Below the pieces are notes generated by a model. The model was not told the origin of the DNA and ran no database searches. It saw nothing but the letters and a program-made list of their open reading frames with translations. This document shows, one piece after another, positions 1-6,329 of a DNA stretch of 13,164 nt; position 1 is the stretch's first letter; each line of letters starts with the position of its first letter. This stretch comes from Actinomycetota bacterium (GTDB taxonomy: Bacteria; Actinomycetota; Actinomycetes; S36-B12; UBA10799), in assembly GCA_003452655.1 (NCBI GenBank), contig DMNR01000218.1, positions 1,325 to 14,488 of the forward strand. The letters are read 5' to 3'. Made by a program: the position numbers and the translations under genes.

Positions 1-1350
1 GAATTCGGCGAGATCGCGCGGTGGGCGTTGCGTGGCAGGTCCTGCGGGATATCCGACGGCTACACCACCGAGGGGTTGCCAGGTGGATGGCAGTCTGAGG
101 TGCTCACGCACCACACTTGGGCAGAAGACCGTCGAGCTGATCCACGCTGATCCAAGTCCGTGTGCGGCGAGGCCGACGAGCAGGTTCTGCACTGCCGCAC
201 CACCCGCCACCATGAACAGGTCCCTCTCGTATCCGCGGCGTGCTTCGTCGGGATACTCGTGGGCGGCGCCGCCGAGTTCGAGGAACGGCAATATGACCGC
301 TGGGGCCTGTCGAAGCACGTCGCCGCGCTTGATTCGTGTGGCGATCGAGTCCGACGAATAGGCGTCGAGCGTTCTGAGGTCACGCACCCACTGGTCGCGC
401 ATTGCGTCCAGCAACTCCAGGCGTTGCTCAAGACTGGCCAATACAACGAATCGCCACGGCGTTGTGTGGTGAGGTGCGGGGGCACTGATTGCCGCTGCAA
501 TACCGTTTTCGATCAGCTCAAGCGGCACAGGTTCGTTCGTGAAGGACCGGATTGTCCGGCGATGGAAGGGTGCATTGCGGCGACCCTGCGCGATTGCCTC
601 GGCGGTGCCCAGCGAGAACAGATCCTCATCAACCGGCCGGATCAACTCGCTGGCGTCGCTCGATTCGCACGCGCCTGTCACAAACTCGGCTAAGCCCCGA
701 ACCACCGTGACAGGGATTCCCAGCGTCTTACCCGCAGCAAGTTCAGCCGCGCTGGCCACCTCGTCGCCGATCGCGGTGACAGTAGCCGTCAATTCATTGC
801 CGTATCTGTCATGTCGACCACGGAAATCGTCAAGCACCTGAAGTCCGCTGGCACCGATGGCCACGTCCGTCACGCCCTGTCGCCACGGACGTCCAAAGGT
901 GTCCGTGATTACCACGGCGAGTTGATCGTGCCCAAGTTCGATGCGTAGGCCTGCACGAATTCTGCGAGCCGATTCATCGGGGTCGAGGGGTAACAGCAGG
1001 ACGGTTCCAGGCGCCGTTTCGGATGCGTCGACGCCGGCAGCGGCCATTACCAGGCCATTGCGATTCGCCACGATCTGCATCGGCCCCCGCGGGGTCTCGC
1101 GCGATGCAACGACCCGCCTTGTCTCGGCCGCTATTGCTGACTGCCGGTCATCAGCCGCCAAGGTACGACCCTCGGCCTTGCTGACGATCTTGCTCGTCAC
1201 GACGACGATGTCACCTTCGCGTGTGCCAGCGGTGCCATCCGGCCAGCGCACCTGTTTCAGAAATGGGGCTAGGAGTGTTACGAGGTTGGTAGCAGCATCG
1301 ACCTCGCCGATCCCTTCGAGGCCTACCACCTGCAGGCGTCGCGACGTCAT
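1..1350 (-). CDS. fbiB: Coenzyme F420:L-glutamate ligase fused to FMN nitroreductase-like domain (FbiB), C-terminus cut by window edge
   Basis: I translated the minus strand from the ATG at 1350: the frame stays open for 450 codons to base 1 with no stop. FbiB adds the glutamate tail to F420-0 using GTP (CofE domain), and in mycobacteria its nitroreductase-like domain uses FMNH2 to reduce the dehydro-F420 precursor. Residues 1-245 are CofE-like ([19 protein letters not shown] near 45-63, [19 protein letters not shown] near 148-166). Residues from about 255 are nitroreductase-like ([17 protein letters not shown], then [16 protein letters not shown], and [20 protein letters not shown] later). 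The mycobacterial protein is about 448 residues from memory, so only a few C-terminal residues should be missing. Its ATG overlaps the fbiA stop codon as ATGA (1347-1350), which implies translational coupling. The fused architecture is typical of Actinobacteria; single-domain CofE is the archaeal form. Confidence 0.95.
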   Translation of the reverse strand, partial: MTSRRLQVVGLEGIGEVDAATNLVTLLAPFLKQVRWPDGTAGTREGDIVVVTSKIVSKAEGRTLAADDRQSAIAAETRRVVASRETPRGPMQIVANRNGLVMAAAGVDASETAPGTVLLLPLDPDESARRIRAGLRIELGHDQLAVVITDTFGRPWRQGVTDVAIGASGLQVLDDFRGRHDRYGNELTATVTAIGDEVASAAELAAGKTLGIPVTVVRGLAEFVTGACESSDASELIRPVDEDLFSLGTAEAIAQGRRNAPFHRRTIRSFTNEPVPLELIENGIAAAISAPAPHHTTPWRFVVLASLEQRLELLDAMRDQWVRDLRTLDAYSSDSIATRIKRGDVLRQAPAVILPFLELGGAAHEYPDEARRGYERDLFMVAGGAAVQNLLVGLAAHGLGSAWISSTVFCPSVVREHLRLPSTWQPLGGVAVGYPAGPATQRPPRDLAEF

Positions 1351-2333
1351 GCCCGCAACTCTCTTGCGAGTTGCAGTGCGGCGCCCGCGACTTTCCCGGC
1401 GGTGCCGGGATTGGCGAAGATCGTGTCCATCACTTCCACTCGCAACCCTTTGTCGACGAGTTCGCTGGCACTCGCTGCATCGGCATCGTCGATGATCCAG
1501 GCATCGAGTAGGCCGCCCTCGCGCCGGACGCCGTAGTGAGTGGCGACGGCTGTTGCAGTGGTGTCGATTCCGATTGCTGACAGACAGGCATCAGCCATAC
1601 CCCGCACTGGTTTACCGCCGACGATTGGCGACACTCCGACGACGGTGGCCGATGCTTGTGTCACCGCGGCACGGATGCCCGGGACCGACAGAATCGGGGC
1701 GATCGACACCACCGGATTCGATGGCGGCAGAATGATCACGTCGGCCGCAGCAATCGCCTCAATGACTCCCGGAGCTGGAGTTGCCGATTCGCTTCCGACG
1801 TAAACGAATTGACGAGCGGCAACGGCCGCACGGTGTCGCACCCACCATTCCTGGAAGTGAATCGCAGCAGGCTGGCCGCTATCCGGATCGTCGATGATGA
1901 CGTGGGTCTCAACTCGGTCGTCACTCATCGGAACGAGCGACACTGGCAGTTGCCAGCGTTCGCATAGCCCGGCAGTTACCGACGACAACCGATAGCCAGC
2001 GTCAAGTGCCTGGGTGCGGACCAGATGGGTGGCGATATCTCGGTCGCCGAGGCCGAACCAATCCGGTTTCGCGCCGTACCTGCGCAACTCCTCCAGCACC
2101 GTGAATGACTCGTTCGCGCGACCCCAACCCCGTTCTTCGTCCGCTCCGCCGCCGAGGGTGTACATCACTGAGTCGAGGTCCGGGCAAATCTGCAGCCCGA
2201 ACAAGCGGATGTCGTCACCGGTGTTGCCAATCACGGTGACGGATGGCTGATGGTGTGTGCTTCCGGTCGCGCTGACGAGCCCCCGCAAAAATCGCGCTGC
2301 TCCGATACCTCCGGCAAGAACGGTTACCTGCAT
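1347..2333 (-). CDS. fbiA: 2-phospho-L-lactate (or phosphoenolpyruvate-derived) transferase of F420 synthesis, FbiA/CofD
   Basis: A 328-residue CofD-family protein. It moves the phospholactate or, in actinobacteria, phosphoenolpyruvate-type moiety from its guanosine diphosphate carrier onto FO to give (dehydro-)F420-0. Visible family motifs are the N-terminal nucleotide-binding strand-loop [17 protein letters not shown] (residues 3-19), [19 protein letters not shown] (37-55) with the acidic pair that contacts metal and [16 protein letters not shown], and the late [14 protein letters not shown] chose the ATG at 2333 because GGGAGG lies 9 nt upstream of it and the protein then begins just before the conserved GGIG loop. 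An in-frame GTG at 2357 would put that ribosome site inside the gene. The gene is first in a two-gene unit with fbiB and is read divergently from fbiC. Confidence 0.95.
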   Translation of the reverse strand: MQVTVLAGGIGAARFLRGLVSATGSTHHQPSVTVIGNTGDDIRLFGLQICPDLDSVMYTLGGGADEERGWGRANESFTVLEELRRYGAKPDWFGLGDRDIATHLVRTQALDAGYRLSSVTAGLCERWQLPVSLVPMSDDRVETHVIIDDPDSGQPAAIHFQEWWVRHRAAVAARQFVYVGSESATPAPGVIEAIAAADVIILPPSNPVVSIAPILSVPGIRAAVTQASATVVGVSPIVGGKPVRGMADACLSAIGIDTTATAVATHYGVRREGGLLDAWIIDDADAASASELVDKGLRVEVMDTIFANPGTAGKVAGAALQLARELRA

Positions 2334-2372
2334 GGGGCAGATCCTCCCAGCCGTCACCTACGCTGAGGTGCT
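2334..2372. promoter_or_regulatory. Divergent fbiA/fbiC start region with candidate -10 for fbiC
   Basis: Only 39 bp separate the fbiA ATG (minus) from the fbiC GTG (plus). On the plus strand TACGCT at 2359-2364 fits the TAnnnT -10 consensus and ends 8 nt before the GTG at 2373, the spacing expected of a leaderless or nearly leaderless transcript. On the minus strand GGGAGG is the fbiA ribosome site. I see no good -35 for either direction and no clear -10 for fbiA, whose promoter probably lies inside the fbiC coding sequence. Confidence 0.4.
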
Positions 2373-5030
2373 GTGGGCAGCAGCGGAATGAGTGCGTCAG
2401 GCGAACCGGCGCCAACCCGTGCCCAGATAGAACGTGCAATCCGACGTGCTGGCAAGGGCCAAGCCATTGATGACACCGAGGCGCGTAGCCTGCTGGCGGC
2501 TCGAGGGGACCAGCTCACAAACCTGATGGCAGTCGCTGCCGGATTGCGTGATCAAGGGCTGCAGGCGCGCGGGCTCGGGCCGATCATCACGTACTCGCCG
2601 AAGGTGTTCATCCCACTCACCAAGCTATGTCGCGATAGCTGTCACTACTGCACGTTTGCCGCTTCTCCTGCCGCTCTGCGGGGCCGCGGTGAATCAATGT
2701 TCCTTGAGCCCGAAGAGGTAGTTGCGATCGCCCGAGCAGGTGCACAGGCGGGCTGTTTCGAGGCGCTCTTCACACTTGGTGACCGGCCAGAGGATCGCTG
2801 GCCCGCGGCAGCGCAATGGCTCGATGAGCGCGGCTACGACAGCACCTTGGCGTATCTGCGCGCGATGGCGATTCTGGTGTTGGAACAGACAGGTCTGCTT
2901 CCGCACCTGAATCCCGGCGTCATGTCCTGGGACGAATTGGCCCGCCTGCGCCCAGTTGCCCCGTCGATGGGGATGATGCTTGAAACAACGTCGCGCCGCT
3001 TGTTTGAAACACCGGGACTTGCCCACTACGGCTCGCCTGACAAGGATCCGCAGTTGCGGCTGCGGGTGTTGGCAGACGCGGGCAGACTGTCCATCCCATT
3101 CACCACGGGACTGCTCATCGGAATTGGTGAGACCTCCGCCGAACTCGTTGACTCGATCCGCGCGCTCAAGAGGCTTTCGCAGGAGTACGGGCATATCCAA
3201 GAAGTCATCATCCAGAACTTCCGGGCGAAGCCAACAACAGCGATGGCGGGTGCTCCTGATCTCGATTTTCAGGCATACCTCGCAACCATCGCCACGGCCC
3301 GCGTGATGTTGGGGCCCAAAGTCCGAGTTCAAGCACCGCCGAACCTCACTCACAGCACTGAATTAGCAGGCCTGATCGCTGCCGGAATCGACGACTGGGG
3401 CGGGATTAGCCCCGTGACGGCAGACCATGTGAACCCGGATCGACCGTGGCCTCACCTTGACGTTATAGACGAAGTCACCGAGGCGGCGGGGTTCCGGTTG
3501 GTTCCCCGGCTCACGGCACACCCGGAATATGTGACTCGCCCGGCTTGGACGGACCCACATATTTCACGCCACGTCTTGGCGGTCGCCGATGTGGTCGGTT
3601 TGGTGAATCCGGATGCGCACCCAGTTGGTCTGCCATGGCAGACGCCGGATGCGGATTATGGCGGATTTGCCCAGGCGCAGGCTGGCGGACGGGTGGGTCT
3701 CGCGACGGAAATCGATGTCACTGGGCGTTCCAGCGATCGCCGTGGCGACTTCGATTCCGTCTACGGCGACTGGGGGCAGGTTGCTGATGCGGCGGCGGCA
3801 GCCCGACGATCGGATCTGCCCGGTGATGTCCTGGCCGGGCTTCGGCTCGCTGCTGACGATCCCGCCGCATTGGCAGACCCGCGTCACGAAGAGGCCGCAG
3901 TTGCACTCATGTCAGCAGAAGGTGAGGCGCTCGTTGAGCTCACGCGGCTTGCTGACGAAGTGCGTGCTGACGTGGTGGGTGACGTGGTCACGTACGTGGT
4001 GAACCGCAATCTCAACTTCACCAACGTGTGTTACACCGGCTGTCGCTTCTGTGCGTTCGCCCAGCGCAAGACTGATGCTGATGCGTTCACGCTGTCGCCC
4101 GGTGAGATTGGTGATCGAGTCGACGAGGCCTGGGCCGCCGGTGCCACTGAAATCTGCATGCAAGGCGGAATCCACCCCGACCTCCCGGGCACTGCGTACT
4201 TCGATCTGGCGAGGGCTGTGAAGAAGCGGCAACCGCAGATTCACCTGCACGCCTTCAGCCCGATGGAGGTGGTGAACGGGGCGACGCGCTCGGGGATGTC
4301 GGTTCGCGAATGGCTGCCGCAGGCACTCGCTGCGGGTCTTGATTCCATTCCTGGAACCGCAGCGGAGATTCTCGACGATGACATCCGCTGGATTCTGACA
4401 AAGGGGAAACTACCCACCGAGGCGTGGATCGATGTCGTCACCACGGCTCACGAAGTGGGACTGCCGAGCAGTTCGACGATGATGTACGGCCATGTCGATG
4501 CGCCGATTCACTGGGTGCGCCATCTTCGGGTCCTGCGCGACATCCAGCAACGCACCGGTGGCTTCACTGAATTTGTCGGACTGCCATTCGTCCACCACAA
4601 TGCGCCGTTGTATCTCGCGGGGGTTGCCAGAGCCGGGTCAACCCGTCGCGAGGACCTGGCTGTGACCGCGATGGCTCGGTTGATGCTCCACGGGGCGATC
4701 GACAATATTCAGGTCTCGTGGGTCAAGCTCGGTCCGCAAGGCTGTGGTGAGCTTCTGGCGGCAGGGGCGAACGATCTCGGCGGTACTTTGATGGAGGAAA
4801 CGATCTCGCGGATGGCGGGGTCGGAGTTCGGATCCTCAGTCGATCCCGACCAGCTTGCGGCTATCGCCAGCAGTGCTGGTCGGCCGGTGCGGCAGCGGAC
4901 CACAACTTATGGGGATGTTTGGCCAGCAGAATCAGACATAAGCGGGCAAAAACGGACAAAAACTGCCCCTGGCAATCACTCTGCGCTGAAGTTACCTACT
5001 CCTAGCGTGTTCAGCGCACAACACAAATAG
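2373..5030 (+). CDS. fbiC: FO synthase, fused CofG-CofH radical SAM protein (FbiC)
   Basis: An 885-residue protein that makes the deazaflavin FO from tyrosine and 5-amino-6-ribitylamino-uracil, using two radical SAM centres. The N-terminal CofG half carries C86-x3-C90-x2-C93 ([12 protein letters not shown]). The C-terminal CofH half carries C553-x3-C557-x2-C560 ([12 protein letters not shown]), followed by MQGGIHPDL and the conserved late segment IQVSWVKLG. Both clusters are intact. The mycobacterial fusion is about 856 residues from memory; the extra length here is mostly a tail after TTTYGDV (about residue 843) that I do not recognise, is rich in K, S, T and P, and sits on regulatory-looking DNA. 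The start is either GTG 2373 (8 nt after TACGCT) or ATG 2388; I keep 2373 because neither has a well-spaced Shine-Dalgarno site. In mycobacteria fbiC is far from fbiAB, whereas here they are adjacent and divergent. Confidence 0.95.
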   Translation: MGSSGMSASGEPAPTRAQIERAIRRAGKGQAIDDTEARSLLAARGDQLTNLMAVAAGLRDQGLQARGLGPIITYSPKVFIPLTKLCRDSCHYCTFAASPAALRGRGESMFLEPEEVVAIARAGAQAGCFEALFTLGDRPEDRWPAAAQWLDERGYDSTLAYLRAMAILVLEQTGLLPHLNPGVMSWDELARLRPVAPSMGMMLETTSRRLFETPGLAHYGSPDKDPQLRLRVLADAGRLSIPFTTGLLIGIGETSAELVDSIRALKRLSQEYGHIQEVIIQNFRAKPTTAMAGAPDLDFQAYLATIATARVMLGPKVRVQAPPNLTHSTELAGLIAAGIDDWGGISPVTADHVNPDRPWPHLDVIDEVTEAAGFRLVPRLTAHPEYVTRPAWTDPHISRHVLAVADVVGLVNPDAHPVGLPWQTPDADYGGFAQAQAGGRVGLATEIDVTGRSSDRRGDFDSVYGDWGQVADAAAAARRSDLPGDVLAGLRLAADDPAALADPRHEEAAVALMSAEGEALVELTRLADEVRADVVGDVVTYVVNRNLNFTNVCYTGCRFCAFAQRKTDADAFTLSPGEIGDRVDEAWAAGATEICMQGGIHPDLPGTAYFDLARAVKKRQPQIHLHAFSPMEVVNGATRSGMSVREWLPQALAAGLDSIPGTAAEILDDDIRWILTKGKLPTEAWIDVVTTAHEVGLPSSSTMMYGHVDAPIHWVRHLRVLRDIQQRTGGFTEFVGLPFVHHNAPLYLAGVARAGSTRREDLAVTAMARLMLHGAIDNIQVSWVKLGPQGCGELLAAGANDLGGTLMEETISRMAGSEFGSSVDPDQLAAIASSAGRPVRQRTTTYGDVWPAESDISGQKRTKTAPGNHSALKLPTPSVFSAQHK
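4944..4963. repeat. Two tandem A5-tract decamers in the 3' end of fbiC
   Basis: GGGCAAAAAC (4944-4953) is followed directly by GGACAAAAAC (4954-4963), so two A5 tracts lie exactly 10 bp apart, about one helical turn. Phased A-tracts bend DNA. The pair is flanked by GGGCA (4944-4948) and TGCCC (4964-4968), a 5-bp inverted repeat. It lies in the unrecognised C-terminal tail of fbiC, about 250 bp upstream of whiB. Low-complexity coding for Lys and Thr is the plain alternative. Confidence 0.55.
4982..5018. repeat. Perfect 9-bp inverted repeat at the 3' end of fbiC
   Basis: TGCGCTGAA (4982-4990) and TTCAGCGCA (5010-5018) are perfect inverted repeats separated by 19 nt, ending just before the fbiC stop at 5028-5030. 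No T-run follows, so it is not a standard intrinsic terminator. It could be a two-turn operator for the whiB promoter region or an RNA hairpin that protects the fbiC 3' end. Confidence 0.55.
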
Positions 5031-5209
5031 CCTCAGATCGTCCGTTCGGACCATCTGTAGTGGTGAAACGGGCCAATCGTCACCAGATATGGCATTCCGC
5101 TTGACGGGAAGTACCTTCCAGCCGTGTACTTACATCGTTGTTGTTCGGACTGCGGGGAAGTGGACCCGAGCGATGACACTCCAGTTAACCCCCCAGGAGG
5201 GAAATCGCG
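5031..5209 (+). promoter_or_regulatory. whiB upstream region with two dyads, a -35-like box and a strong ribosome site
   Basis: This 179-bp gap holds several signals. An imperfect dyad spans 5051-5092: inner arms TGGTGA (5061-5066) and TCACCA (5080-5085) are perfect with 13 nt between, and outer arms CCATCTG and CAGATATGG pair with a 2-nt bulge. TTGACG at 5101-5106 resembles a -35 element, but the best AT-rich match to a -10 (TACTTACAT, 5127-5135) is 20 nt away, so this promoter is weakly supported. A 13-bp palindrome GGAAGTACCTTCC (5107-5119) follows the -35-like box directly, a position suited to an operator. AGGAGGG at 5195-5201 is a near-ideal ribosome site, 8 nt before the whiB GTG, so this mRNA has a leader, unlike the apparently leaderless genes nearby. 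Confidence 0.45.
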
Positions 5210-5467
5210 GTGGAAGACTTAGATCGACTCCCATTAGAGGATGCCGAAGAACTCGGCTGGCAAGAAAAGGCACTGTGTGCCGAGACCGATCCGGAGGCCT
5301 TCTTCCCGGAGAAGGGCGGATCTACTCGCGAAGCCAAGAAGGTGTGTATGGCGTGTGAGGTACGGGTTGAATGCCTCGACTACGCCCTTGAGAATGACGA
5401 ACGCTTCGGGATCTGGGGCGGGTTGTCAGAGCGTGAACGCCGTCGCCTGAAGAAACTCACCGCTTAA
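5210..5467 (+). CDS. whiB: WhiB-family iron-sulfur transcription regulator, WhiB/WhiB2(WhmD)-like
   Basis: An 85-residue Wbl protein. The four cluster ligands are present as C23-x22-C46-x2-C49-x5-C55, followed by the G67-I-W-G-G71 turn and a basic C-terminal helix (RERRRLKKL, 75-83) of the kind that contacts DNA. Such proteins bind a [4Fe-4S] cluster and act with the primary sigma factor or other partners; WhiB/WhmD members control cell division and sporulation septation. The GTG start has AGGAGGG 8 nt upstream. The position next to fbiA/fbiC and a few genes from manB-manA matches mycobacterial whiB2, which sits beside fbiA, and this supports the subfamily call more than the short sequence alone does. 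The gene is probably monocistronic: it has its own upstream region and a strong terminator after it. Confidence 0.93.
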   Translation: MEDLDRLPLEDAEELGWQEKALCAETDPEAFFPEKGGSTREAKKVCMACEVRVECLDYALENDERFGIWGGLSERERRRLKKLTA

Positions 5468-5569
5468 CCGCAGCTAAGACACACCGTCCAACGGTCGCCT
5501 TCCCCCTCCTACTAGCGACCAGCGGACGACCGCACGACAGCAACACATGCTCTTCCTTCCCCCCGCGTG
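5468..5569 (+). other. Structured, pyrimidine-rich 3' region of whiB
   Basis: Between the whiB stop and its terminator lie about 100 nt with two overlapping hairpins that cannot both form: ACCGT-CCA-ACGGT (5483-5495) and GGTCGC-N16-GCGACC (5493-5498 with 5515-5520). Two C/T-rich runs (around 5499-5510 and 5550-5565) flank them. I see no coding potential. It may be a long 3' UTR or the body of a small RNA ending at the terminator, but nothing in the sequence proves transcription on its own. Confidence 0.35.
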
Positions 5570-5598
5570 AGGCCCGTACCGAATGGTGCGGGCCTTTT
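5570..5598 (+). terminator. Rho-independent terminator after whiB
   Basis: AGGCCCGTACC (5570-5580), loop GAAT, then GGTGCGGGCCT (5585-5595) form an 11-bp stem with one G-U pair, followed by TTT (to 5598). An outer perfect 8-bp pair, ACACATGC (5543-5550) and GCATGTGT (5600-5607), encloses it. Read on the minus strand there is no T-run, so it should not serve the convergent tetR efficiently. Confidence 0.88.
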
Positions 5599-5627
5599 CG
5601 CATGTGTGGGGGCGACCACCGTCCCTC

Positions 5628-6248
5628 CTAGCGCATTGGAGCGAGACCAATCAACAACGCGTCGACCATGTCGGAATAGGTTTGAGCCGGGTCCTCGGTG
5701 AAGCTGATGCCAACGAGCTCGAGGCTGACGGCGCCGTGGATGGCGCTCCAGATCTGCTGGGCAACGGAGACCTCGTTGGTGCCGGCAAGTTGGTCTGCGT
5801 CCTGGCACGCTTGTACGAGCGCGACAAGCGCGCCGAATGATTCGTAGGCCTGTTCTACCGCTTCGTCAGATGGGTCGACCTCAGTGACGTGTTCGAACAT
5901 CAGGCGATAGTGCTGGGGGGAATCCAGGGCGAATGCGCGATACGCGTCGGCAGCTGCCCGCAAGCGAGCGTGGGCCGTGGGGCCGCTGGCGGAGTTCACG
6001 CGATCCCGAAGTTCGTTGAATCCCTGGACGTAGAGCGCTTCGAGCAGACCGTGTTTGCCATCGAAGCGGTTGTAGACCCCCATCGGAGCAACGCCCGCCT
6101 CCGTGGCGACTGCCCGAACCGTCAGTCCGGCAGGGCCGTGCTCAACAAGCAACGCATTGGCCGCGTCGAGGAGGACCTGCTCAACGTCGCTGCTCTTGGT
6201 GCGCCTGCTCGTCGCTTTGTTCGGCTTTGGGGGTTGCGTCTTCACCAT
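5628..6248 (-). CDS. TetR/AcrR-family transcriptional repressor, probable regulator of the adjacent MFS exporter
   Basis: A 206-residue protein with an N-terminal helix-turn-helix (LTVRAVATEAGVAPMGVYNRF, about 42-62) preceded by a basic stretch (KATSRRTK, 11-18). The C-terminal ligand domain carries W167-x3-H171-G172 (QIWSAIHGAVSLE), the signature of the TetR C-terminal WHG family. Ligand unknown. I chose ATG 6248 instead of an in-frame start at 6284: TATACT (6262 to 6257 on the minus strand) is a good -10 that ends 8 nt before this ATG, so the upstream codons would lie in the promoter. There is no Shine-Dalgarno site, in keeping with leaderless translation. It is divergent from the exporter at 6330 with a shared palindrome, the usual layout for a repressor controlling itself and an efflux pump. 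Confidence 0.9.
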   Translation of the reverse strand: MVKTQPPKPNKATSRRTKSSDVEQVLLDAANALLVEHGPAGLTVRAVATEAGVAPMGVYNRFDGKHGLLEALYVQGFNELRDRVNSASGPTAHARLRAAADAYRAFALDSPQHYRLMFEHVTEVDPSDEAVEQAYESFGALVALVQACQDADQLAGTNEVSVAQQIWSAIHGAVSLELVGISFTEDPAQTYSDMVDALLIGLAPMR

Positions 6249-6253
6249 AGCTG

Positions 6254-6293
6254 TGTAGTATACCGTTCTATTAGTATGGAACATTGTTCTACA
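6254..6293. promoter_or_regulatory. Candidate TetR operator between tetR and the MFS gene, overlapping the tetR -10
   Basis: A 40-bp imperfect palindrome centred at 6273.5, with 14 of 20 position pairs complementary: outer arms TGTAG (6254-6258) and CTACA (6289-6293), inner arms GTTC (6265-6268) and GAAC (6279-6282). GTTCTA also occurs twice as a direct repeat (6265 and 6286), 21 bp apart, two helical turns. The site covers the tetR -10 (TATACT, minus strand, 6262-6257) and a TAGTAT (6272-6277) that could be the -10 for the MFS gene, so a bound repressor could block both directions. Confidence 0.55.
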
Positions 6294-6329
6294 AGCCCAA
6301 TCGGGACGTAGCCATCAGAAGGGCAAGAC

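Noticed and set aside
1..6. EcoRI site GAATTC exactly at the window start as a cloning junction
   Set aside because: The fbiB frame continues through it with a plausible C-terminal sequence and no vector sequence is visible; a cut at a natural site or plain chance explains it.
941..1495. A 184-codon plus-strand open frame over fbiB and the 3' end of fbiA
   Set aside because: It crosses two well-supported minus-strand genes and its translation is Arg/Ser/Thr-rich with no recognisable domain.
2334..2357. GTG at 2357 as the fbiA start
   Set aside because: It would place the GGGAGG ribosome site inside the gene and add residues before the conserved GGIG loop that the family does not have.
2694..3353. 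A 219-codon open frame on the minus strand inside fbiC
   Set aside because: It lies opposite the intact CofG radical SAM domain and its translation (rich in R, C, H, Q) looks like out-of-frame sequence.
5175..5179. GACAC, the WhiA recognition pentamer, upstream of whiB
   Set aside because: A 5-mer is expected by chance about once in a few hundred bases counting both strands; one copy is not evidence.
5570..5598. Bidirectional action of the whiB terminator for tetR
   Set aside because: On the minus strand the stem is followed by TCACGC and a G-run, without T-tract, so only the plus-strand direction is supported.
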